Positions 9,210 to 16,674 of a stretch of 64,000 nucleotides of DNA are shown one piece after another (position 1 is the stretch's first letter; each line of letters opens with the position of its first letter). Origin of the DNA: an uncultured Acidimicrobiaceae bacterium (GTDB lineage: Bacteria; Actinomycetota; Acidimicrobiia; Spongiisociales; UBA5794); the NCBI GenBank assembly GCA_947259365.1, contig CAMYMC010000008.1, positions 62,001 through 126,000 of the forward strand, given 5' to 3'. The notes below the pieces were generated by a model that did not search any database, was not told where the DNA came from, and saw only the letters and a program-made list of their open reading frames with translations. Position numbers and translations under genes: made by a program.

Positions 9210-10549
9210 AGCTCCTTCTCCCTCTCGAGGACTCGCTCCACGGCGGAGGCGAGATCGGCCACCGCCTCCCGATCCGGCGCTTCGACGTTGAGCCGGAGCA
9301 CGGGCTCGGTGTTGGAGGGTCGCACGTTGAGCCACCGGTCCCCGAGATCGACGGTGAGGCCGTCGAGGCGGTCGAGCCCGGCACCTGGGAACGCGGCCGC
9401 AACCGAGGCGATGGCGGCGTCCTTGTCACGCACCTCGAAGTTGATCTCCCCCGATTGCGCGTACGGTTCGTAGTCGCGGCGCAGCTCCGACAGGGGCCGT
9501 CCATCCTCGGAGAGCGCCTGCAGAAGCACGAGCATCGCCAGGATCCCAGAGTCGGCCCGGTAGTTGTCCCTGAAGTAGTAATGGCCGGAGTGCTCGCCAC
9601 CGAACACCGCACCCGTCTCCGCCATGACCTGCTTGATGAACGAATGGCCCACCCTCGTGCGCACCGGACGCCCGCCTCGCGCCTCGACGAGCTCCGGGAC
9701 GGCGCGCGAGCAGATGAGGTTGTGGACGATGGCGGCCCCGGGCTCGCGAGACAGGAACCAGGCAGCGACGATGGCGGTGACAGTGCTCCCCGGCAGCGGC
9801 TGGAGCCGGTCGTCGATGAAGAACGCCCGATCGGCGTCACCGTCGAAGGCGACGCCGAGATCGCACCCCTCCCGGCGCATCAGCGCCTCGAGGTCGCGCA
9901 GGTTCTCCGGCCGCAGCGGGTCTGGATGGTGGTTGGGGAACGTGCCGTCCGGCTCGAGGTAGAGGGGCACGAGCGCGGGGGCGATGGCGGCGAAGACGGA
10001 GGGCACGGCGACGCCGGCGACGCCGTTGCCCCCGTCGACGGCGACCCGGACGGGAGCGAGCACGTCACGCTCGACGACGCCGAGGAGGTGCTCGACGTAC
10101 CCGGCGAGAAGGTCCCGGTCGGTGATCTCTCCCGCCGTCGCCGCCGGCGGCTGGGTTTCCGCGGCGAGCCGCTTGACGTCGTCGAGGCCGGTGTCGGAGC
10201 CGACGGGGGCCGCTCCGGCGAGGCAGAGCTTGATCCCGTTGTAACCCTTCGGGTTGTGAGAGGCGGTGACCATCGCCCCGGGCTCGTCGAGGGCGCCTGC
10301 GGCGTAGTAGACCATGTCGGTCGTGATCATCCCCAGTCGGTCCACGGCGACGCCCTGGGACGTGATGCCGTCTATGAGCGCGGCGACGAGGCCGGGGGAC
10401 GATTCTCGGCAGTCGTGACCGACGGCGATCCGGGGCGTGCCGGCGAAGAGAGCAAACGCAGCTCCAACGGCGCGAGCCGTGGGTTCGCCGAGCTCCTCGG
10501 GAACGAGGCCGCGGATGTCGTAGGCCTTGAAGATGGCATCCAGGGACAT
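9206..10549 (-). CDS. manB: Phosphomannomutase/phosphoglucomutase
   Basis: Converts hexose 6-phosphates to 1-phosphates, supplying mannose 1-phosphate (and perhaps glucose 1-phosphate) for sugar nucleotides. The 447-residue protein has all four alpha-D-phosphohexomutase domains: the catalytic serine loop MVTASHNPKGYNG, the metal loop AFDGDADR, the sugar loop GGEHSGHYYFRD and the C-terminal phosphate loop RPSNTEPVLRL. It is the first gene of the minus-strand group that continues with the Trm112-like protein, isomerase and ahcY. It is divergent from the GT2 gene with a 69-base gap. Confidence 0.95.
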   Translation of the reverse strand: MSLDAIFKAYDIRGLVPEELGEPTARAVGAAFALFAGTPRIAVGHDCRESSPGLVAALIDGITSQGVAVDRLGMITTDMVYYAAGALDEPGAMVTASHNPKGYNGIKLCLAGAAPVGSDTGLDDVKRLAAETQPPAATAGEITDRDLLAGYVEHLLGVVERDVLAPVRVAVDGGNGVAGVAVPSVFAAIAPALVPLYLEPDGTFPNHHPDPLRPENLRDLEALMRREGCDLGVAFDGDADRAFFIDDRLQPLPGSTVTAIVAAWFLSREPGAAIVHNLICSRAVPELVEARGGRPVRTRVGHSFIKQVMAETGAVFGGEHSGHYYFRDNYRADSGILAMLVLLQALSEDGRPLSELRRDYEPYAQSGEINFEVRDKDAAIASVAAAFPGAGLDRLDGLTVDLGDRWLNVRPSNTEPVLRLNVEAPDREAVADLASAVERVLEREKEL

Positions 10550-10618
10550 GGCGCCGGGATTCTAAAGGGGTGGGCCCCGGACTCAGCAGCGGGCGGCCCC
10601 TTTCTACAATCCCCCCGG

Positions 10619-11326
10619 ATGTCGTCTCCTCCCTCGCTCTCCGTCGTCATCCCGATCCACAACGAAGCCGACTACCTCATCGGCGCGGTCGCCGACCTGT
10701 ACCGGGAGCTCGAGCACGTTCCCGTCGCCGTCGACATCGTGCTCGTCGAGAACGGCTCGACGGACGCGACGCCCGCGCTCGCCGTCGAACTCGCCAGCCG
10801 CCACCGCACCCTCGACGTGCTCACCCTGCCGGATCCCGATTACGGCGGGGCAATGCGGGAGGGGTTTCTCGCCGCCACCGGGGAGTGGGTCGTCGGCTTC
10901 GACATCGACTACTACTCCGGAGAGTTCCTGCGGACGGTCATCGCCATCGGCGACGCCGCCGACGTCGTCCTCGCATCGAAACGCGCTCCCGGATCGGAGG
11001 ACCGCCGCTCACTCTTCCGCCGCATCGCCACGTGGGGGTTCAACCTCGTCCTGCGCACCGTCCTGTCGTCGGGGGTGAGCGACACCCACGGCATGAAGGC
11101 CGTGCGTCGCGACATCGTCGCCGCAGTGGGTCCTGCGGTGATCTCGCGCGAGGACCTCTTCGACACCGAGCTCGTCATCCGCGCCGAGCGCGCCGGCGCC
11201 CGCATCGCCGAGGTCCCCGTCGTCGTGGAGGAGAAACGGCAGGCACGGTCTTCGCTGCTTCGACGAGTGCCGCGAACACTGCGGGGCGTGTGGCGGATCC
11301 GGCGGCAGCTGCGCCGGGAGGGCTGA
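10619..11326 (+). CDS. Family 2 glycosyltransferase (dolichol-phosphate-mannose synthase-like)
   Basis: A 235-residue GT-A enzyme. It has SVVIPIHNEADYLIGAV at the N-terminus, VLVENGSTDATPALA, and a GFDIDYYSG segment in place of the usual DxD acceptor region. It ends without a clear membrane anchor. Such proteins transfer a sugar from a nucleotide sugar to polyprenyl phosphate or a related acceptor. Adjacent manB and GtrA genes suggest polyprenyl-phosphate-sugar formation and flipping for envelope glycans (inference). ATG at 10619 fits the conserved N-terminus. The gene converges on gtrA with one base between stops. Confidence 0.88.
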   Translation: MSSPPSLSVVIPIHNEADYLIGAVADLYRELEHVPVAVDIVLVENGSTDATPALAVELASRHRTLDVLTLPDPDYGGAMREGFLAATGEWVVGFDIDYYSGEFLRTVIAIGDAADVVLASKRAPGSEDRRSLFRRIATWGFNLVLRTVLSSGVSDTHGMKAVRRDIVAAVGPAVISREDLFDTELVIRAERAGARIAEVPVVVEEKRQARSSLLRRVPRTLRGVWRIRRQLRREG

Positions 11327-11327
11327 A

Positions 11328-11798
11328 TCAGCGCTCGGCGCCGACCGGGGGATGCGCGACGTCCCGGTCGTCGAGAGCCCGGCGAAAGACGAGGTCGCGG
11401 TAGCTGGCGAACTTGGGGATGAGGATGATGACCGACGCTGCCAGGAGGGCCACGTTCTCGCCGAGTCGGCTCAGCGGCCCGAACCACACATCGGCAAGCC
11501 ACATGAGCAGTTGGGTCGCCGCCCAAGCGAAGACGTTGATGACATAGAACCTCACCGTCTCCCTCACGTTCTCGCCGCCATCGGTGAGCCTGAAGGACCA
11601 CCGCCGATTGAGCACGTAGGAGACGAGCGTGGCGACCGCGAACGCCACCGTCACCGCCCAGAACACCGACAGCCCGGCGATGCGCATCACGTTGAAGACG
11701 GCAAACGAGACGATGGTGTTGACGACGCCGACGAAGCCGGTCTTGACGAACTGGCCTGCCGTCTCCCTCGTGAGGAACGTCTGCAGGTAGCCGTTCAC
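11328..11798 (-). CDS. GtrA family membrane protein
   Basis: A 156-residue protein with four predicted membrane helices, including VGVVNTIVSFAVFNVMRIAG and the motif YVLNRRWSF, which is characteristic of GtrA. Family members are proposed to flip polyprenyl-phosphate-linked sugars across the inner membrane. The ATG at 11798 overlaps the stop of the large membrane protein gene (ATGA), so the two are probably co-translated. With the neighbouring GT2 gene it could supply lipid-linked sugars to outward-facing GT-C enzymes. Confidence 0.9.
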   Translation of the reverse strand: MNGYLQTFLTRETAGQFVKTGFVGVVNTIVSFAVFNVMRIAGLSVFWAVTVAFAVATLVSYVLNRRWSFRLTDGGENVRETVRFYVINVFAWAATQLLMWLADVWFGPLSRLGENVALLAASVIILIPKFASYRDLVFRRALDDRDVAHPPVGAER

Positions 11799-14032
11799 GA
11801 TGCCTCAGCTCGCCGGCGCGGTGACCGGCGCGACCAGGAGATCCCGACGACGGCGGCGAGCCCGATGACCGTCAGCAACATGCCGGATGCTTCGGCAGGG
11901 GACCTCGTGAACTCAAGCACGACCTCCTCTTCGGTCGGCACGACGACCATGAGCGACGGCGCAGCCCGGTACGGCCCGTCCGCCCCCCGCGCCTTCCAGT
12001 TGGGGAAGTACGAGACCTTCACCAGGTGGGGAACCCCGACTGCGGTGGTCCGGAACGAGATGCGGTGGTCCTCGAGCACGATGTCCGAGACCGTGCCTCC
12101 CCGGGCGCCCGTGGGCCGGGCGAGATCGAGACGGTCGGCGACCGCGCCGATGCGGGGCCACCGTGCCGGCCCGTCGGCGACCATCCAGCGATCGAGGTTG
12201 TCGACGTCGCCGTACCACTCGAGGGCCGCGTCGACGAAGCCTCCCTCCCCGTCGTACACGGTCGGGATGGTGGTCGCCACGTCGACGAGCGAGCTCTCCG
12301 GAACGGCGAAGACCGTCCAGGGCTCGGCGGTCCCGAGCTGGTCGAGTCTCGCCGTGCGCGCTGCTTCGGTCGCTTCTTCCGTGAAGGTCACGTAGTAGCC
12401 CACGTTGTAGAGCTGGAGATGGCGCACTGCGCGCTCGAGGTCGAGGCGGCGGTAGTTGAGCCCCCGCACCGGGTTCGAGGGCCTCAGGGAGACCTCGGAG
12501 GCGTTGATGAAGTGGAACGGCGTCGTGATCGAGGACTCGAAGTAGAGGCCCTCCATCGACGGGTGATCATCGCTCCAGTACGGGAAGAGCATGAGCGCCA
12601 TCGGAGTGCCGTAACGGTTCATATCGCCGTTCGCCTCCCACATGATCCGGCCCGGAGCCAGCTCATCGACCTCCGCCATGAGCGCCGCGTACTCCCCGTG
12701 ACCTTCTTTGCCCTCGTAGCCGGTGAAGTTCCAGCGGACCCAGCCGGGAACGTCGTGGATGCCGGCGACGGTGACGTTGACGAGAACGAGGGCGAGAAGG
12801 GCCACACCGACGGCCAGGTTCTGCCGGCGCAACGGCAGCCAGCGGGCCGCGGCGGTCACGGCCATGCCGAGGGCAAGACCGGCGAAGATGAACCCACCGA
12901 GGTACCAGTACGGGAGGAGCCTCGCGTTGTAGACCACCGTGAGCTCCACGTCGGGAAGCTGCAGCAGCCAGTACCCGAGGAACGGCAGCACCGTCATCGT
13001 CGCCAGGACGGCGGTGTCGTAGCGGCGCATGGCCGTCCAGGCGAACCCGACGACGCCGAGCGCGAAGACCGGGATGAACTCGTTGGGCAGCGGCGTTGCG
13101 ACGGTTCCCGGTGCGATCCCTTCGCCGACGAGGCCGGAGACGGGGAACCACCCCATGTCGGTGGCGAGACCCTGGAGGAACGCCACGGCAAATGGGAGCG
13201 CCCAGAACGCCGCGAGGGCGAACCCGAGGCCCCAACTCGTCAGCAGCGTTCGGGGACCATCGCGGCGAAGCAACAGGGGCAGAGAGGCCAGGACGACGAC
13301 GATCGTCGTCACGACGTGACTCAGCGCGGTGAGGGCGAGAACCACCCCGGCGGCCACCGAGATCCGGCGACCCTCCCGGGTGTCCCGGATCACGAGGCCG
13401 AGGTAGACGAGCGACAGGGCGAAGGACCACCCGAAGGAGAACTCGCCGGCGAGGGTCGACTTGATGTTGCCCCCGAAGATGGAGAAGCTCTCCATGAAGA
13501 CGTACATCGAGCCGGTGACGGTGGCCACGGCGGAGACGGGGCGACCGAAGCCCATCTTGCGCACGAAGAAGTACACGGCTGCGGGGAGGGCGAGCAGGCC
13601 GGCCACGGCGACGAGCTTGAACGCGACCCCGTACGGCAGGGCGACGTCGAGGAGCACGGTCACCAGGGCGGGCAGCGGGAAGTAGAAGAACAACGCGGGG
13701 TACCCGGCGTACCAGTCGTTGCTCCAACCGAGGATTCGCCCCCCCGGCAGGAGGTTGTCCCGCAGGTGCTGGGGCAACAGGACGTGCGCGCCCATGTCGC
13801 CGCCGGTCGGCGTGTTCGCCGTGAATAGGGCCGGCCAGTTGACGTCGAGGGAGAAGAACGGGAACCCGCTCTGGGGCGACACCCGCCCGAGCGTTCCCGA
13901 CATCACGATGAGGATCATGAGGGTGGGAAGGCCGATACCGAGGAGGGCGAGCACGCGGGGCGTGAGCCACGTCCGTTCTTCGGTGGGAGCGGGCGGAGCG
14001 GTCGGATGAGCCTCGAGCGTCGAAGCCGTCAC
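11795..14032 (-). CDS. Large polytopic membrane protein, GT-C/PTPS-related type
   Basis: A 745-residue protein with about a dozen membrane helices in residues 30-430, then a soluble C-terminal domain and a last helix near 710-730. After the first helix comes a loop with GGDMGAHVLLPQHLRD, and later ILGWSNDWYAGYPALFFYFP. This layout resembles the 6-pyruvoyl-tetrahydropterin-synthase-related membrane family and GT-C glycosyltransferases that use polyprenyl-phosphate sugars, where an Asp in the first outer loop is catalytic. The GtrA gene downstream overlaps it, which fits such a role. The acceptor is unknown. Confidence 0.75.
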   Translation of the reverse strand: MTASTLEAHPTAPPAPTEERTWLTPRVLALLGIGLPTLMILIVMSGTLGRVSPQSGFPFFSLDVNWPALFTANTPTGGDMGAHVLLPQHLRDNLLPGGRILGWSNDWYAGYPALFFYFPLPALVTVLLDVALPYGVAFKLVAVAGLLALPAAVYFFVRKMGFGRPVSAVATVTGSMYVFMESFSIFGGNIKSTLAGEFSFGWSFALSLVYLGLVIRDTREGRRISVAAGVVLALTALSHVVTTIVVVLASLPLLLRRDGPRTLLTSWGLGFALAAFWALPFAVAFLQGLATDMGWFPVSGLVGEGIAPGTVATPLPNEFIPVFALGVVGFAWTAMRRYDTAVLATMTVLPFLGYWLLQLPDVELTVVYNARLLPYWYLGGFIFAGLALGMAVTAAARWLPLRRQNLAVGVALLALVLVNVTVAGIHDVPGWVRWNFTGYEGKEGHGEYAALMAEVDELAPGRIMWEANGDMNRYGTPMALMLFPYWSDDHPSMEGLYFESSITTPFHFINASEVSLRPSNPVRGLNYRRLDLERAVRHLQLYNVGYYVTFTEEATEAARTARLDQLGTAEPWTVFAVPESSLVDVATTIPTVYDGEGGFVDAALEWYGDVDNLDRWMVADGPARWPRIGAVADRLDLARPTGARGGTVSDIVLEDHRISFRTTAVGVPHLVKVSYFPNWKARGADGPYRAAPSLMVVVPTEEEVVLEFTRSPAEASGMLLTVIGLAAVVGISWSRRSPRRRAEAS

Positions 14033-14092
14033 GGAGGTGGAGGGTAGCGGGGCCCGGGATGTGTGGGCTGCAGTGGGAACCGAGGCCGCGGC

Positions 14093-14296
14093 TCAGCCGC
14101 GGGGGCGTCTCGCCATCTCGAGCACGATGTCGAGATCCAACGACTCCCCGCCCTGGTTCCACCAGCGGGTCTCACACTGGTGGCACGAGTAGAACTCGAC
14201 CTCGGTGCCGTCGGGCAGCGTCAACCCGATCTCGATGACCGAGGAGGCGCCGCACGACTCGCACCGGAGCCGCGGCTGGCCGTTGTCCCTTCCCAT
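14093..14296 (-). CDS. Small zinc-ribbon protein
   Basis: A 67-residue protein with two CxxC pairs, LRCESCGASSVIEIG and SCHQCETRWW, a typical zinc ribbon. Between them is an amphipathic strand region, and the C-terminus is a short helix (LDLDIVLEMARRP). The frame stays open upstream, but ATG at 14296 begins the conserved part. No function can be assigned. It sits in a minus-strand run after a DUF6788-like and a DUF3499 gene. Confidence 0.75.
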   Translation of the reverse strand: MGRDNGQPRLRCESCGASSVIEIGLTLPDGTEVEFYSCHQCETRWWNQGGESLDLDIVLEMARRPRG

Positions 14297-14327
14297 AGCG
14301 CCTGCAGCGTAGTACGGCTTTTCGCGA

Positions 14328-14627
14328 TCAGGAAGAGCCCGCAGACTCGTCGGCGATCTCGGGGATGTCTTCGAGCTTGCCGACGTAGCGGGACCGCCGG
14401 CGCCCGTCCTCCCACCAGTACGCGTACCAGTACGGCCCGTGGGGGCACCTCGTGCACGTAGCCTTGCCGCACCGAACGTGGTGCTGGCGCAGCTTGAACT
14501 CCGGAGAGGACGCTGGGAACGCGACCCCATGCTGCTCGAGCCTCGCCTTGGCGAGCATGACGAGTCGCCGCAGCTCGTGCTCGTCCATCTCCCGAACCGC
14601 ATCGAGAACGTCCCGGTCGATCGCCAT
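14328..14627 (-). CDS. DUF6788-like small protein
   Basis: A 99-residue protein. The N-terminal half is helical (LRRLVMLAKARLEQHG). The C-terminal half has VRCGKATCTRCPHGPYWYAY and GRRRSRYVGK, a Cys-rich plus aromatic pattern that I associate with DUF6788, small proteins of unknown function sometimes seen near DNA-handling genes. ATG at 14627 lies eight bases after the DUF3499 stop, so it is probably translated from the same mRNA. Family assignment is from memory of the pattern. Confidence 0.68.
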   Translation of the reverse strand: MAIDRDVLDAVREMDEHELRRLVMLAKARLEQHGVAFPASSPEFKLRQHHVRCGKATCTRCPHGPYWYAYWWEDGRRRSRYVGKLEDIPEIADESAGSS

Positions 14628-14635
14628 GCCGCCGC

Positions 14636-14863
14636 TCAGGCCACCTCGAGCGTCACGAACAGCGGGCGCACCGGGCTCCTGCGGTCCGTGAGCAGCCAGC
14701 CCCGCGGTGGAGTGACGCGCGCCGCGTGGCGCTCGCACATCGCGTAGCCCCTGCCCGGCTCGATTGGGCCGAGATGGTCGTCGAGCCACACCTGCGCGGC
14801 CCCATAGTCGTAGGACATGACCGCCGTCGCCGGCGTGGCACATCGGGTACACAACGATGTCAC
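14636..14863 (-). CDS. DUF3499 family protein
   Basis: A 75-residue protein with paired cysteines SLCTRCATPATAV, the strand MSYDYGAAQVWL, then YAMCERHAARVTPPRGW. This is the pattern of DUF3499, a short family largely confined to Actinobacteria and typically found close to manB and the F420 genes fbiA/fbiB, as here. The cysteines and histidine may bind zinc. The role is unknown. The start codon is GTG at 14863, eleven bases after the thioredoxin-like gene. Confidence 0.82.
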   Translation of the reverse strand: MTSLCTRCATPATAVMSYDYGAAQVWLDDHLGPIEPGRGYAMCERHAARVTPPRGWLLTDRRSPVRPLFVTLEVA

Positions 14864-14874
14864 GTCCGCTGACG

Positions 14875-15291
14875 CTAGGTCGCCTGCTCGCCGCCGCCAA
14901 GCATTTGGCCCGGGGCCGACATCGCAGCCAGGGCACGCTGCAGCGCCGCCCGCCTCGGCACGCCGGCCAGCTGGGCCACCGTCGCTCCGGACGCATCGCG
15001 GAACACCGCGAGGGGGACACCGCCGACACCGGCTCGCTCGGCCACCGAGGCTTCGAGTTCCCAGGTCACCTCGCGGAACTCGATGCCGGCTCCCCTGAGG
15101 ACGGCCCGCGCCTCATCGCAGCTGCTGCAGTCGGTCGAGGTGAAGAGCACGACCCCCCCGGGGAGGTCGGTGCCGCTGAGGTCGACGGGGGGATGCCGCG
15201 GCTGGCCGGAGCGGCGCGAAAGGTGCGCCGCTCCCAGCGCGGCGAGACCGACAACGGCGACGAGCGCGAGCCGCACGAGCACGTCATCCAT
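14875..15291 (-). CDS. Membrane-anchored thioredoxin-like protein
   Basis: A 138-residue protein with one N-terminal membrane helix (about 5-25) and a thioredoxin-like domain whose active site is FTSTDCSSCDEARAVL (CSSC). A cis-proline-type segment is visible in AGVGGVPLAVF. The CxxC with an anchor suggests thiol redox work at the outer face of the membrane. The substrate is unknown. It follows the DUF5719 gene by nine bases, so it may help fold or reduce the neighbouring envelope proteins (inference). Confidence 0.8.
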   Translation of the reverse strand: MDDVLVRLALVAVVGLAALGAAHLSRRSGQPRHPPVDLSGTDLPGGVVLFTSTDCSSCDEARAVLRGAGIEFREVTWELEASVAERAGVGGVPLAVFRDASGATVAQLAGVPRRAALQRALAAMSAPGQMLGGGEQAT

Positions 15292-15300
15292 CCGAGCGTC

Positions 15301-16674
15301 TCACGATTCGACTGCGATCCCGGCCGCGAACGCTACAGCGCCATCGGCGCGTGCGCTCCAGGCTGCCACCACCGGTGCCGGTGCGTCGACGCGGTAGCTC
15401 GCGATGGCCAGATCGTCGGGGACGTCGAAGCGTCCTAGGGAGCCCGGCCCGACGACGAGTTTCTCCACGGGGAGATCCCGCACCCCCAGGGGCTCGAGGG
15501 ACACGGTGAGCGTCTCTCCACTCGGGTTGTACACCCACACCGTCGACGTCGCGTCCGGGACGCCGCCGGCACCGGGGAGGAGCCACCTGGCAGCGCCGTG
15601 GTCTGCGCCGGACGTCGCGGCGAATCGCGCAGAGCCGGCGACGGCGATCGCGTCCTCGCCGTCGGCGTCGCCGGCGGGACCCTCCTCGGCGACGACGGCA
15701 GCTCCGATCGCAGCTGTCGAGCGCAGCGCAATGCCGTAGTCGCCGTCGGCGAGCACGGAGAGATCGACCCGCTGCGGAGAACCGGCGGCGACCTCGACCC
15801 GAGTCACGTCGACCAGCGTCCCCTCGGCGGTGAGGAGGTCGACGGACACGGTGGCGGGCTGGACGCCCGGGTTGGTGAGCGCGACCGACGACACCATCCC
15901 CTCGATGCCGGCAACGGGGAACGTCCACGTGGTCGCGAGCCCCGTCCCCGTCCAGGTCGCCTCGTCGCCACCGGCCGAGAGCACGATCGCCGGGATGATG
16001 ACGCCGTCTGCGGCGCTGACGACGAGCGAGAGGTCGTCGAGGAACGGCACGACGGGGTCGAGCTCGACGTTCGCCCAGCTCCGGCCGAGCACGTCGAGGG
16101 AGCCGAATTGCGGCAGCGGCTCGGGACCGAACTCGCTCGTGCCGTTGATCGACACCTTCACGTCGTTGGGGAACGGGTTGAACAGTCGGAGGGTCAGCGA
16201 GATTCCCTCACGGGTCGTGCCGCCCGGCAGGTGCCAGATCTTCGGCACCGAGACCACACACCGGTCCACGGTGAGCAGCCCTGGGGCCCACACCACCGAG
16301 GACGCCGCGGCAGGCCCGTCGTCGAACTCCACGAAACCGGGCGCATCCCCGCGCCGCACGATCCCCGCCACGTCGACCACACGGCTGCCGGGGCCGCGCA
16401 AGATCACCTCTCCTGCGTCGGCCGACTCGTTCTGAATCGGGCTGGGCAGGGTGATGACGGCCTCGCCCTCGACCTCCGACGCGAGCAGCAATGCCGCGTC
16501 CCGGTCGGCGCCGGAGTTCACCCAAGGGCAATACCAGACGCTCGCGCTCGCCGTCGGTGAGTGGGCGGCCTCCGGCTGGCCGGCGAACTCGGGCACCGGC
16601 ACGTCCGGAGCCGGAGCCAGGGCGGCACCAGTTGCTACGACGGCGAGCACGACGAGGGTCCACAGCCGCTTCAC
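15301..16674 (-). CDS. DUF5719-like exported protein
   Basis: A 457-residue protein starting at GTG 16674, inside a GTGA overlap with the GT2-membrane gene. The N-terminus is a signal peptide (VKRLWTLVVLAVVATGAALA), and the rest is a set of beta-rich repeats with phrases such as SVWYCPWVNSG, VALTNPGVQPATV and TVWVYNPSGETLTV, which suggest Ig-like or jelly-roll modules. It matches the DUF5719 family known next to GT2-membrane proteins in Actinobacteria. Its role is unknown. Strict coupling to the GT2 gene suggests a joint role in cell-envelope glycan assembly. Confidence 0.8.
   Translation of the reverse strand: MKRLWTLVVLAVVATGAALAPAPDVPVPEFAGQPEAAHSPTASASVWYCPWVNSGADRDAALLLASEVEGEAVITLPSPIQNESADAGEVILRGPGSRVVDVAGIVRRGDAPGFVEFDDGPAAASSVVWAPGLLTVDRCVVSVPKIWHLPGGTTREGISLTLRLFNPFPNDVKVSINGTSEFGPEPLPQFGSLDVLGRSWANVELDPVVPFLDDLSLVVSAADGVIIPAIVLSAGGDEATWTGTGLATTWTFPVAGIEGMVSSVALTNPGVQPATVSVDLLTAEGTLVDVTRVEVAAGSPQRVDLSVLADGDYGIALRSTAAIGAAVVAEEGPAGDADGEDAIAVAGSARFAATSGADHGAARWLLPGAGGVPDATSTVWVYNPSGETLTVSLEPLGVRDLPVEKLVVGPGSLGRFDVPDDLAIASYRVDAPAPVVAAWSARADGAVAFAAGIAVES

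Noticed and set aside
12026..13828. 600-codon open frame on the plus strand.
   Set aside because: Highly charged shadow of the 745-residue membrane protein, with no motifs and no start signal.
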